64,000 nt of DNA from Cupriavidus basilensis OR16 (GTDB lineage Bacteria > Pseudomonadota > Gammaproteobacteria > Burkholderiales > Burkholderiaceae), in NCBI RefSeq assembly GCF_000243095.1, contig NZ_AHJE01000002.1, forward strand, positions 22,544 to 86,543, read 5' to 3'. Shown here piece after piece: positions 1-9,085 of the stretch (its first letter is position 1; each line of letters starts with the position of its first letter). The notes beneath the pieces are model-generated. The model worked only from the letters and a program-made list of their open reading frames with translations, was not told the DNA's origin and did not search any database. Position numbers and translations under genes: made by a program.

Positions 1-702
1 CACGCTACGCCCATTGAACGCGCCACCTTGAGCGCAGACCAGATCGATCGGATGTTCGCGCTCTACTCGGCGTCATATTGCGACGCCCACCGGGATATCT
101 TCGATCAGGATCTCTCGGACAAGACACATTGCATCATCCTGCGCGATACCGAGGACGTGATTCAAGGATTCTCAACGCTGAAGCTCTACACCGCCACATG
201 GGGCGGAACCTCGCAGCGGGTGATTTTCTCGGGCGACACGATCATCGATCCGGCGCACTGGGGTAGCCAGCAACTGGCCTTCGCGTGGATTCGCCTCGCA
301 GGCCAGATCAGCCGGCACGCGCCCGGCGTACCACTCTACTGGCTCCTGATATGCAAGGGGCACCGTACTTACCGCTACCTGCGCGCGTTCGCGCATGACT
401 ACGCACCGCGCTGGGACGCCGCCACGGCGCCATCCATGCAGGCGTTGATAGATCATCTGGCGACCCAGCGGTTTGGCGCGGCGTATGGCGGCGACACCGG
501 GGTTCTTTCGTTCGCCACGCCACAGGGGCGGCTCACCCCGGAGCTGGCGGAAGTGCCCGACGCCCATCGACGGCTGCCGGATGTCGCGTATTTCCTCGTG
601 CGCAATCCGCACTATGCAAGCGGCGACGAGCTAGTCTGCCTGTGCGAACTGTCGTCGGCCAACTTGCGGCCGATGGCGCGCCGCTTGTTCTGCTCCACGT
701 AG
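1..702 (+). CDS. GNAT-like acyltransferase, 5' partial
   Basis: The frame is open to the left edge of the window, so the true start may lie outside. The first internal candidate is a TTG at 28, which would give 224 residues. The middle (about residues 65-95 of that version, FSGDTIIDPAHWG then a long helix) looks like the beta4-alpha3 part of a GNAT acyltransferase, but no catalytic residue can be assigned. It ends 8 bp before another GNAT-like gene on the same strand, so the two are probably co-transcribed. No substrate can be named. The family call is tentative; the gene itself is well supported by codon pattern and spacing. Confidence 0.55.
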   Translation, partial: HATPIERATLSADQIDRMFALYSASYCDAHRDIFDQDLSDKTHCIILRDTEDVIQGFSTLKLYTATWGGTSQRVIFSGDTIIDPAHWGSQQLAFAWIRLAGQISRHAPGVPLYWLLICKGHRTYRYLRAFAHDYAPRWDAATAPSMQALIDHLATQRFGAAYGGDTGVLSFATPQGRLTPELAEVPDAHRRLPDVAYFLVRNPHYASGDELVCLCELSSANLRPMARRLFCST

Positions 703-710
703 GCCGCACG

Positions 711-1825
711 ATGCAGATCCGGCGCGCGCGGCCCGCGGACAATCCGCGCATCCTCGACTTCCTCACGCAGCATGCGATGCAGGGCGCCTTGCCGCTGCGC
801 TTCGATCGCGCGCCGGACTACTTCGCCTTGCATCGCTGCCATGCCACCGACCACAGGACATGGCTCGCCGAGGGCGAACACGGCGAAATGAAAGGCATTG
901 CCAGCCTGGTCGTGCGCGACGGCTACCTGATGGAGCGAGTGCAGCCGGTTGCCTATCTCGGCGACCTGCGCCTCGTCCCGGACCGGCGCCTGTCACGCGC
1001 CTGGATGGAGGAAGTGCGCGCCCGTCTCGCCGACCTGGAACAGGATGCCGGCGTGCATCATGCCTACTGCTGCATGATCCGGGACAACCGGCTGGCGGCG
1101 CAGTCGTTGCTTGGCTCCAGGCGCGCGGGCCGCCTTGCGCTGTCGCACTGGCGCGGCTACAGCAACGTCTCGGTGTACGGCCGGCGAAGCTGGCGTGCTG
1201 CACCGCGCACCGCCGATTCGGTCCGGATCGTGCAGGCGCAGCCCCATCATGCCGATGCACTGCGCCATTTTCTCGATGCCGAATCGGCCCGGCAGCCATT
1301 CGGCTGCGTGTTCTCCGAGGCTGAGTTCGCGCGCCGACTGCAGACCTGGCCCGATTTCGGCATCGGGTCTTTCCTGCTGGCACTCGACGGCCAAGGCAAT
1401 CTGCGCGGCTGCGTCGCACCCTGGGATGCCGGGCGCATCAAGCGAATCGTGCTGGAGAGGTTCCCGCCATCGGTCCAGGCAATACGTCTCGCATACAATG
1501 CGCTGGCGCCGGCCTTCGGCGCCCCCGGATCGCCGCGCCAGGCGAGGCACTCCAGGACATCTATCTCACCCACCTGCACGTGCGGCAACGCGATCCCGCC
1601 GTGTTCGCCGCACTGCTCGATGCCGCCTGGGCAGGCCTGCGCAGCCGCTATGCGCTGATGCAGCTCTGTCTTTACGACAACGATCCGCTCTGGCCAGCGA
1701 TGGCGCCCTATCGCTTGACGCGCCTGCCGATGGATCTGTATACGCTGTCCAGTGCGAGCAACGCGCCCGCGCTCGATCCGGCATCGGCCGCGCGCATCCC
1801 CGGCTTTGAGATCTATCTCGTCTGA
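711..1825 (+). pseudogene. GNAT-like acyltransferase with one frameshift
   Basis: The ATG at 711 opens a frame coding for about 270 residues with GNAT-like features (YLGDLRLVP followed by a helix, then a second GNAT-like half around QPHHADALRHFLDAES). Near 1522-1526, a run of five C, coding potential moves to the next frame (GEALQDIYLTHLHVRQR...) and continues to a stop at 1823-1825. Reading through requires one additional base in the C run, so a single-base deletion or a homopolymer sequencing error is the simplest explanation. Intact, the product would be about 370 residues, possibly a tandem GNAT. It follows another GNAT-like gene and forms the left end of the lipid-type cluster. Confidence 0.6.
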
Positions 1826-1859
1826 CCCGTTCGTCTGATCTGTTCGTCTGACCTGTTCG
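1821..1859. repeat. Three tandem 13-bp repeats
   Basis: Three head-to-tail 13-bp units (TCTGACCCGTTCG, TCTGATCTGTTCG, TCTGACCTGTTCG) fill the gap between two convergent genes. The first unit contains the stop codon of the upstream GNAT-like gene. No terminator-type hairpin is visible here. Confidence 0.85.
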
Positions 1860-2771
1860 TCAGTCTTGCGCGAAGCCGGGCCTGCTCGCATGCAGCAGTT
1901 CGGCCAGCGCCAGCCAGAAGCGTCCGGCATCGAAACCCAGCCCGCCCAGCACCGGCTGGCCGTGGTCAAGGTGCGGCAGGCATAGCTGCGGCATGCCGGC
2001 CAGCACCTGATGTTCGAGATAGAACTGTCCGTCGTGCGCGCAGCCGGGCCGGCGCGCATTGAGCCGCCCATGGTGGGCATCGAAACGCGAACTGCGCTCA
2101 ATCGACCAGCTGACCGCGTGTACGCAGTGCAGCTCGCGCGGCAGCCTGGCGAGCATTGGCGCGACGCCGGGATCGCGACGGCTGCTGATGTCGCGCGTGC
2201 CGTCGGCTACCCAGCGTGTGCGCAGCAACTGGCGTGCGACGCTGTCTTTCCAGCCCGCCCCGTCCGGTGCAGGCGTCGCGCTCCAGCCCATGATGTCGTC
2301 GACGATCGAGGCCGGACCTACCGGCGGCTGAACCAGCGCGAGCCCGTCGCAGCGCGCTCGCAGCGCGGGGTCACCGTCCAGTGCCGCCAGCATATCGATG
2401 CCGCCCTTGCTGTGCGTAAGCGCAACGAAGCGCTCACCGCCGCGCAAGCGCGCGCGCAGCGTCACCGCGATGTGCCGGCCTTGCGCCACTACGCCGCGCG
2501 ACGAGCGCATCGGCAACCGCAGCACCCGGTAGCCCGCCCGGCGCAGCGCGAGCACCGCATCGCCATGGCAGCGCGGCAGCCCCTCCGAATACAGCCCCGC
2601 CACGAGGACCACGACGGTCGCCCGTGGCAGGTGCGCGCGCGCGCGTTCCCAGCAATCGATATAGCGCCCGGTCCAGTCGAGCCCCCCCGCCGCTCGCGCG
2701 AACGGCGTGGCCGGATAGTGCTGGCGCCAATCGTCGAAGCCGTATGGAGTCCAGGGCTGCCTCACGGTCAT
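1860..2771 (-). CDS. Alpha/beta-hydrolase family protein
   Basis: This 303-residue protein has an alpha/beta-hydrolase layout: a VVVLVAGLYSEGLP strand-loop near residue 53 and a nucleophile-elbow-like THSKGG near residue 120, with Ser as the likely nucleophile. A late His (HLDHG region) could complete the triad, but this is inferred. No signal peptide is visible, so it is probably cytoplasmic or membrane-associated. Its ATG overlaps the stop of the upstream PF10118 gene by 4 bp (ATGA), so the two are translationally coupled. In a cluster with desaturases and acyl-activating enzymes, an esterase, thioesterase or lipase role is plausible but unproven. Confidence 0.7.
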   Translation of the reverse strand: MTVRQPWTPYGFDDWRQHYPATPFARAAGGLDWTGRYIDCWERARAHLPRATVVVLVAGLYSEGLPRCHGDAVLALRRAGYRVLRLPMRSSRGVVAQGRHIAVTLRARLRGGERFVALTHSKGGIDMLAALDGDPALRARCDGLALVQPPVGPASIVDDIMGWSATPAPDGAGWKDSVARQLLRTRWVADGTRDISSRRDPGVAPMLARLPRELHCVHAVSWSIERSSRFDAHHGRLNARRPGCAHDGQFYLEHQVLAGMPQLCLPHLDHGQPVLGGLGFDAGRFWLALAELLHASRPGFAQD

Positions 2772-3673
2772 CGCGCGTCTCGCGTAACTGGCCCAGCGGC
2801 GAAGTCTTCGCGTTGTTCCTGGAGATTGCGGCGGGCGGTCTCCAGCACCGCCCGGCTATCGATCCGGTTTGGATGAAACCAGGGTGCGAACCAGAACATC
2901 CACGCCGGCAGCACGCGCGTGAACACGCCGGGATTGACGAACAGCCACCATTGAAGGCGCAGCCACTCGCGCCAGTTGGCGCGTTGCTTGTCGCAGGCGG
3001 CAAGACGATACATGAAATAGACCAGATCGAGCACGAAATACACCGACACGCCAAGCATCGCGCCACAGCGAACCAGATACCGCCGCAGCGGCCTGGGTTC
3101 GATCGCACGGAAGACGTCGAACGCGACGGCCTTGTGCTCGGTTTCCTCAACCGCGTGCCATTGCCAGATCGCAGCCATTTCCGGATCGGCGCCGTCGAGT
3201 ATCTCCGGGTGGCGCAGCAACTGGTCGGCGAGGATCGCGGTATAGTGCTCGAGACACGCGGTCAGCGCCAGCCGCATGGCCGACGAGGCAATCTGCAGGC
3301 TGTTCTGCTGGCGACGCCTGATCAGTGCCTCAAGCTCGTCGACAGGCGCGCCCTGCGCGGCGAGCCGCTGGTTGTACAGCCGGTGCTCGCGGATATGGGT
3401 CGCTTCCTGGTGGATGAAGCCTGCAATCTCGGCCGCAAGCGGCGTCCCGGCGGGTATTTCGCCGCGAAAGTGCTTCACGCTATCGATGAAGAACTTCTCA
3501 CCGAGTGGGAACATGATCGAGAACGCATCGAAAAAGCGCGTGACGTGGCACCAGCCCCGGTACCAGTAGCGCGGCACGGGGCCGTCGAGCGTGAAACGCA
3601 GATCGCGGTGCGGGATTTCGGTGGGCGGCGTCACTGCACTGGGAGCGCGCGAGCGTTTGCTGAGGAAGCTCAT
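2768..3673 (-). CDS. PF10118-type metal-dependent hydrolase
   Basis: The 301-residue product matches the predicted metal-dependent hydrolase family (PF10118/COG3687). It has the His/Glu-rich segments expected of a helical di-metal-like site: FIHQEATHIREH, LEHYTA and WHAVEETEHKA. Hydrophobic stretches near residues 185-205 and 230-260 suggest membrane association. I chose the ATG at 3673 because the protein then begins MSFLSKRS and overlaps the stop of the upstream acyltransferase fragment by 4 bp; longer in-frame starts add unrelated sequence. Biochemical activity of the family is poorly known. The 4-bp overlaps on both sides show a compact minus-strand operon with the alpha/beta hydrolase. 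Confidence 0.75.
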   Translation of the reverse strand: MSFLSKRSRAPSAVTPPTEIPHRDLRFTLDGPVPRYWYRGWCHVTRFFDAFSIMFPLGEKFFIDSVKHFRGEIPAGTPLAAEIAGFIHQEATHIREHRLYNQRLAAQGAPVDELEALIRRRQQNSLQIASSAMRLALTACLEHYTAILADQLLRHPEILDGADPEMAAIWQWHAVEETEHKAVAFDVFRAIEPRPLRRYLVRCGAMLGVSVYFVLDLVYFMYRLAACDKQRANWREWLRLQWWLFVNPGVFTRVLPAWMFWFAPWFHPNRIDSRAVLETARRNLQEQREDFAAGPVTRDAR

Positions 3674-4230
3674 ATTGATCGAGTTGCCGGGCGTGTCAGC
3701 CGCCGGCCCCATTGAATGCCTGGTTGCTCCAGATAGCGGTGCGAGAGTGTACCAATGAACACGATCAGGCCGAACGAACCGAGGCCCGCCGCAGCCAGCC
3801 ACGGCGCCGGGAGCGGTGCCTGACCGCCAGCGCGCCATAGTATTTCATAGCTGACAAGCAGGATGGGAACGTGGCAAAGATAGATCGAGTAGGCGCGCTC
3901 GCCGAGCCAGCCAAACAGCGCCGATAGCCAACCCGTCTGCGCAGCGTCGCGATTGTCGCAGGAAGCCATCCAGACGAGGCCGGCAGCGCTGAGCGCGATG
4001 ATGCCAATGGGATAGCGCGCCGAGATCAGCTGTGCGCATACCATGCCCATATACAGCGCAAGCGTTAGGGGCACCGCGAGCCCACGCATCCGGATGATCG
4101 CCGCCGCGCGCGACGATGCCGTGCTTCGGCCCAGCGCGTGCACCGCCACGCCAAGTACAAGCGCGTCGATGCGCAGGAACCAGCGTAGATCAAAGGCGTG
4201 AAATGGCAGTGCATTGAGCAACACAGGCCG
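3670..4230 (-). pseudogene. C-terminal fragment of an acyltransferase-3 (OafA-type) protein
   Basis: About 185 codons encode the last part of an acyltransferase-3 membrane protein: LRWFLRIDALVLGV, several hydrophobic helices, then the typical ending GERAYSIYLCHVPILL ... FIGTLSHRYLEQP. Family members are usually about 350-400 residues, so roughly the N-terminal half, including the catalytic His region, is absent. Beyond about 4230 the frame stays open but no longer looks like this family, and the divergent desaturase gene starts at 4363. The stop overlaps the next gene's ATG by 4 bp, which implies this was once the first intact gene of the minus-strand operon. Confidence 0.7.
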
Positions 4231-4362
4231 CCAGCCTGTACCGGCATGCGCGGCCGTGCCGCCGTAACGTCTCCGAGCCCGCGCCGATTGGGTGAAACAG
4301 GCATATCCGAGGTATCCTTCCCGTACATCAAGCTGCCTATCTCCTGTACGCCAACACCCAAT

Positions 4363-5286
4363 ATGCAAGACAGCGCCGCGCAATCGCACCGTTTCGACTT
4401 GGCTAACCTCTTTGTGCTGGCCCTGCAAACCGCCGCATGGGCCGGGACGCTCACGTGGTTGTCCAATACCGGCGCAGGTCCGCTGAAATGGTTGATCCTG
4501 ATCCCGTTCTGCCTGGTCATGCAGGGGGTATTCTCGATGATGCACGAGACGTTTCACGGCTTCGGGCATCGTCGGGCAAGCGCGAATTATACGATGATGT
4601 GGTGGGCTTCCACGATGTTCGGCGCCTCTGCCACGCTGATTCACGTCAACCACCTCGGGCACCACGTACGCAACCGCACGCGCGCCGAACGCGCCGACTT
4701 TGCCGATGTCGGCGAATCGCTGCTGCGCAAGCGGATCGAGTACTACGCGGCAGTTCTCGGCGGCATCTGGCTCGGCGGATTCGTCGGCAGCGTCGTGCTG
4801 GCGTTGCTGCCGGCCGGCGTCGCGAGCAACTGGTCCAAGCGCGGCGACGACAACACTTACGCTGCCGCGTTCAAGGACTTTTCCTTGCGCGATTTCCGGC
4901 GCATCCGCCTCGAAGTGATAGCCGGCGCCGCCGCGTGGCTGCTGGCGGGCTGGCTCCTCGACTGGAAGCCGGCGGCCGTGATGATCGCCTATGCGGCATT
5001 CGCGTTCTCGTGGTCGTCGCTGCAATGGGTCTATCACATGCGCACGCCGCTCGACGCAGTCGAAGGCACTTACAATATGCGCGCACCAATCCTCGTACGC
5101 TGGGCATTCCTGAACTTCAACTACAACCTGACCCACCACCGGCTGCCGGCGCTGCGCTGGCAGCAGTTGCACACCGCGTCGAACGCAGCCGAAACGCGCC
5201 CGCTGTGGTTCGGCTGGCTGCAGATCTTCCTGCCGCCGCAACAACTGCCGGACGATCTCGCGCAACTCGACAAGACCTACTTCTGA
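4363..5286 (+). CDS. Membrane fatty-acid desaturase family protein (first copy)
   Basis: This 307-residue integral membrane protein has the three histidine boxes of the desaturase/hydroxylase superfamily: HETFHG (about residue 63), HVNHLGHH (about 94) and NLTHHRLP near the C-terminus. Hydrophobic segments surround them, so a di-iron oxygenase acting on acyl chains in the inner membrane is expected. The ATG at 4363 was chosen because the family-like sequence begins there; upstream in-frame sequence is not conserved-looking. The stop and the GH3 start overlap (TGATG), indicating coupled translation. It lies divergent to the acyltransferase-3 remnant. Substrate and regiochemistry cannot be read from the sequence. 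Confidence 0.85.
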   Translation: MQDSAAQSHRFDLANLFVLALQTAAWAGTLTWLSNTGAGPLKWLILIPFCLVMQGVFSMMHETFHGFGHRRASANYTMMWWASTMFGASATLIHVNHLGHHVRNRTRAERADFADVGESLLRKRIEYYAAVLGGIWLGGFVGSVVLALLPAGVASNWSKRGDDNTYAAAFKDFSLRDFRRIRLEVIAGAAAWLLAGWLLDWKPAAVMIAYAAFAFSWSSLQWVYHMRTPLDAVEGTYNMRAPILVRWAFLNFNYNLTHHRLPALRWQQLHTASNAAETRPLWFGWLQIFLPPQQLPDDLAQLDKTYF

Positions 5287-6872
5287 TGCTCCCGGCCCCA
5301 AACGGCACGCAGGCCGCCTGGCGGACGTTTTCCGCTGCCGCGCAACCCGCCCTCGATGGATGGCAGGCCGCGCTCGAAGCCCCGGCCGCAGCCCAGCAGC
5401 GGGTGCTGGCGCGGCTGCTCGCGGACAACCGCGAGTCGGCATTCGGGCGTGCGCATGGCTTTGCCCGAATCGCCGACCCGACGCAGTTTCGCGAGCGCGT
5501 ACCGGTTCATTCCCATGCCGAGCTGCTGCCATGGATCGATCGGGCCCTGCGCGAATCGCAGCCGGTGCTGACCATGCAGCCCCCGCGCTTCTTCGAGCGC
5601 ACGAGTGGCAACGGCGCGCAGCAGAAACTGATTCCATACACGCCGGCCTTCCTCGGCGAGATGCAACGCGCATTGACGATCTGGCTGGCGGACCTGTATC
5701 GCCGGTTGCCGGAGATCGGCGCGGGACGTGCTTACTGGTCGATGTCGCCGCCCTTGCAGAAGCCGTGCCATGCGCCCAACGGCATCCCGATCGGTTCGGC
5801 GAGCGACCTGGAGTATCTCGGCGGCAGCCTGGTCGCCGGGCTCGCGCCGACGCTGATCGTCCCTCCCCTCGCCCACGACGCATCCACCTGGCGCAGGCAG
5901 ACACTGCTTGCGCTGCTAGCCGCGGACGACCTGGCATTCATCAGCGTGTGGAGTCCAACCTTCCTGACCAGTCTGCTACGCCCGTTGTTCGATGCCGGCG
6001 ACCCGGCCCATGCCGAGACGCTGGCGTGGCTGGATGCCACCCTGCCTGCCCCGCGCAAGGCCGCGTTGCGGCAGGCGCTGGCGGCTGGAACCTGCGACGC
6101 CCTGTGGCCTCGGCTCGCCGCGGTGAGCTGCTGGATGGACGGGCCCAGCCAAAACTACGCGGCGCTGCTGCGCGAACGCTTCCCGCATGTACGCTGGCTT
6201 CCCAAGGGCCTGTTCGCGACGGAGGGGGTGGTCAGCCTGCCGTTTGGCAATGGCGAGGGCTGTCCGCTCGCCATCGAAAGCCACTTTCTGGAATTCCAGC
6301 TCGACGACGGCAGCGTGCGCGATGCCGCCGCGTTGCGGCCCGGCGATACCGCGCAGGTCATCCTGACCACCGGCGGGGGCCTGTACCGCTATGCGCTGGC
6401 GGACCGCGTGCGCGTCACCGCGCTGGCAGGCCGCACGCCGCGCATCGAATTCGTCGGGCGAGCGGGCGCGCACAGCGACCTGGCTGGCGAGAAGCTCGAC
6501 GAGGACACGCTGGGCGCCGTATTCGCGGCGACCATCGATGCGCACGACAATGCGTGTCTAGTGCCGTGTGTGTCGGCCGAGCCGCCGCACTACGTGCTGC
6601 TGGTCGCCAGTGCCGGGCAACGCGACGCCGAAGCGCTGCGCATATCGGTCGAAGCTGCGCTGGCGCGCTCGTTCCACTACGCGCACGCGCGCCGTCTTTG
6701 CCAACTGGGGCCGCTGCGCGTGCGCCTGCTGACCGGGCCGCCGACGCGGCTTGCCGACGCGCTCCAGCAAGCGGCCGAGCAGACCGGCATCCGCGCGGGC
6801 GACGTGAAACCCCGCATACTCATCAATCGACTTGCCACCGCGAATGCCCTCCTCGCTCTCACCGACGCCTGA
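5286..6872 (+). CDS. GH3 auxin-responsive-promoter family acyl-amido synthetase
   Basis: A 528-residue protein of the GH3 family, a branch of the ANL adenylating enzymes. Visible landmarks are the FFERTSGNGAQQKLIPYT phosphate-binding loop (about residue 100), FATEGVVSLPFG and LTTGGGLYRYALADRVRV near residues 313 and 362, and FVGRAGAHSDLAGEKL near 393. Known GH3 enzymes join a carboxylic acid, as acyl-AMP, to an amine or amino acid. Its start overlaps the desaturase stop, so the acid could be the desaturase product, but that is inference. It is followed by a broken Rieske gene. Confidence 0.85.
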   Translation: MLPAPNGTQAAWRTFSAAAQPALDGWQAALEAPAAAQQRVLARLLADNRESAFGRAHGFARIADPTQFRERVPVHSHAELLPWIDRALRESQPVLTMQPPRFFERTSGNGAQQKLIPYTPAFLGEMQRALTIWLADLYRRLPEIGAGRAYWSMSPPLQKPCHAPNGIPIGSASDLEYLGGSLVAGLAPTLIVPPLAHDASTWRRQTLLALLAADDLAFISVWSPTFLTSLLRPLFDAGDPAHAETLAWLDATLPAPRKAALRQALAAGTCDALWPRLAAVSCWMDGPSQNYAALLRERFPHVRWLPKGLFATEGVVSLPFGNGEGCPLAIESHFLEFQLDDGSVRDAAALRPGDTAQVILTTGGGLYRYALADRVRVTALAGRTPRIEFVGRAGAHSDLAGEKLDEDTLGAVFAATIDAHDNACLVPCVSAEPPHYVLLVASAGQRDAEALRISVEAALARSFHYAHARRLCQLGPLRVRLLTGPPTRLADALQQAAEQTGIRAGDVKPRILINRLATANALLALTDA

Positions 6873-7960
6873 CATCCTGCCGAATCCAGCTTGCGAAACG
6901 GACCAAACGGGCCAAACGGACCACATCACCGCATTTCGGCCCGATGGCGCTGCGGCAGAAGAGCCCCGCGACGGCTTGCACGAACAGTGGTTCGTCGCCC
7001 GTTTCGCCAGCGCAGCGGCGAGGTCACCGCGCTCATCGACCAGTGCGTACATCGCGGTACGCGGCTGTCCGCGGCAAGCTTGCGGGCGATTGCCTCGTCT
7101 GCCCCTATCACGGCTGGCGCTACGATGCACAGGGCCGGGTCGTGCATATCCCGACCATCGACGGCGTGCAGCCCGGGCCCACGCCGACCGACTATCCGTT
7201 TCGCCAGCGGCAGTTGCCAGTGCGCGAGCAGGATGGCTTGATCTGGGTGTATCCCGGTACTGGCGACGCATCCGCAAGGCAGATATTCCGGATGCCGTTC
7301 CATGCGGACAAGCAGTGGCAGTCGTATTTCATGGTGAACAGTTTCGACGGCGACATTGGCATGCTGGCGCAGAACTTCATGGATGTGCCGCATACGGTAT
7401 TCGTGCACGACGGCATCTTCCGCTCTAGCCGTGGCAGCGCGATGGAAGCCACGGTGGCATTGAAGGCGAAAAGCGTCGAGGTCACCTATCACGACGAGCA
7501 CGACAAGATCGGCATGATGGACTGGCTCACCAACCCGCGCCGCGAGCCGCTGGTCCACACCGACCGTTTTTTGCGCCCAACGTCACGCGCTGCGACTATC
7601 TCTGGGGCAGCCAGTCGGGCTTTCTGATCGTCAGCCAGATCACGCCGATCGATGCACGGCGCTCGCGTGTCTATACCTACATTGCGTACCGCTTCCCGCT
7701 GCCGCGCTGGCTGCTGCGCGCGCTACGGCCACTCCTCACGGCCACTCCTCCATCTCTACACACACGTGGTGATCCAGCAGGACGTGCGGATCATGCGGGC
7801 GCACCGGCAAGGACTGGATAACGCGCCTGGCTTCAAGCCGCACAACGTGCGCGCCGACGTGGTTCATGTGGGAATCGAGCGCTTGCTGGCCGCCATCCGG
7901 CGAGGAGAGACACTGCCCGAAGCGGAGCGCGGCGAGAAACCGATGCGTTTCGAGCTTTGA
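6844..7960 (+). pseudogene. Rieske [2Fe-2S] oxygenase, multiply frameshifted
   Basis: Fragments in successive frames rebuild a Rieske-type oxygenase. LHEQWFVARFAS ends near 7010; EVTALIDQCVHRGTRLSA follows in a second frame to about 7070; CLVCPYHGWRYDAQG and a long segment follow in a third frame to about 7570; APNVTRCDYLWGSQSGFLIVSQ runs in another frame to about 7735; and HLYTHVVIQQDVRIMRAH runs in the final frame to 7960. Both Rieske ligand pairs (C-x-H and C-x-x-H) survive, but at least four frameshifts prevent a full product. It starts inside the end of the GH3 gene and was probably its operon partner, modifying the same lipid or acyl substrate. Confidence 0.75.
6896..6922. repeat. Three tandem 9-bp repeats
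   Basis: Three units (AAACGGACC, AAACGGGCC, AAACGGACC) lie just after the GH3 stop, within the 5' part of the Rieske remnant. They encode a low-complexity T-D/G-Q stretch if translated. Confidence 0.8.
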
Positions 7961-7987
7961 TCCGACTTGGCCGCCTTGCGCCGAGCC

Positions 7988-8911
7988 TCAAATTCCCGCC
8001 GGGGATGCTTGAAGACGGCTGAGCAGATGCCGATGCACCGCAGGCAGATGCTCAAGCGCGAGCGCCGGGTACACGTGATGCACCTGATGAAAGCCGATGT
8101 TGCGCGGAAACAGGACCAGTTTCCCCAGCCATCCGAAATGCCAGGTATGGGTCATGGCCCACACCGCTTCCTGGGAGCGCTCACCATTCAGCACATGATC
8201 GTGCTCGATCAGCACGCGATTCGCGTTCATGATGCCGCCCAGAATCCACGGCAGCCCGTAATACGCGAAAAACGGCAACTGCCAGTGCAGCACGACCGCA
8301 ATCGCGATCAGATAACCCACGCAGTGCGGCAGATCGTTGCGTGCGCACGCAACGATCTCGGGATGGTGGCGCAGGTCGCGTTTCGAGCGCTCCTGCAGGA
8401 AGCCACGCGCATACCATGGACGAAACGCCGGCCAAACCAGCGCGAGCGGCGCGGTCAGCGCGCGCAGCGGCCACCAGATCGGCAGCAAGGCCCCGCGCAG
8501 CATCATCGCGCGCTTGACCCAGCCGCCGCGCGCGGCGAGGCGGTGCAGATACGGGTCTTCGGGCGTGCAGACCGCGCGGTGATGGCGCAGATGGTGATAG
8601 CGCATCGCGGCGATCGTCGAACCGATCGGCCAGCCTGCCAACACTTCGACGATGGCAAGCGGCACGGTCTTGCGCCGCGACGGCAGGTGGCAGGCGTCGT
8701 GCAGGATCACGCCGAGCGCCTGCAGGCGTCCTGCGATCATCAGCACGCCCGCGACGTACACGACCGGATGGGGGACCAACGCCATCCCAACCCAACACAG
8801 CGCAATGACGAGCCAGTCGGTGCACGCATAGCGCACGAGCCGCCATGGCTTGGCGGATGCGGCAAACGGTAGGGCACAGCGCAGTTCTGCAGGTGTCGGA
8901 AAGATGGACAT
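7988..8911 (-). CDS. Membrane fatty-acid desaturase family protein (second copy)
   Basis: A 307-residue membrane protein with desaturase-type histidine boxes: HDACH (about residue 73), HHLRHH (about 105) and HQVHHVYP near the C-terminus, plus an additional HDHVLNG motif. Hydrophobic helices flank the boxes. The ATG at 8911 (MSIFPTP) is preferred, but an ATG at 8938 and an upstream start at 8965 are also in frame; none has a convincing Shine-Dalgarno. It converges on the Rieske remnant, whose stop lies 27 bp away. Together with the plus-strand desaturase it suggests that two successive acyl modifications were part of this cluster's original product. Confidence 0.83.
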   Translation of the reverse strand: MSIFPTPAELRCALPFAASAKPWRLVRYACTDWLVIALCWVGMALVPHPVVYVAGVLMIAGRLQALGVILHDACHLPSRRKTVPLAIVEVLAGWPIGSTIAAMRYHHLRHHRAVCTPEDPYLHRLAARGGWVKRAMMLRGALLPIWWPLRALTAPLALVWPAFRPWYARGFLQERSKRDLRHHPEIVACARNDLPHCVGYLIAIAVVLHWQLPFFAYYGLPWILGGIMNANRVLIEHDHVLNGERSQEAVWAMTHTWHFGWLGKLVLFPRNIGFHQVHHVYPALALEHLPAVHRHLLSRLQASPAGI

Positions 8912-9085
8912 ATCGGACGTTCGATTGATGACGGACATACGCGAGTATGCGCTGCGGGTATACATGGTAGCCGGAGGTCGGCAGAAGGTCTCTGTTGAAG
9001 ATTCGCTGAATTTACGAAAGCGTGCTTTGTCGCCCCTCTTTCAAACCGACCTTTCGGTGTTCGAACCGCTCCTCGGACCGCGCCA

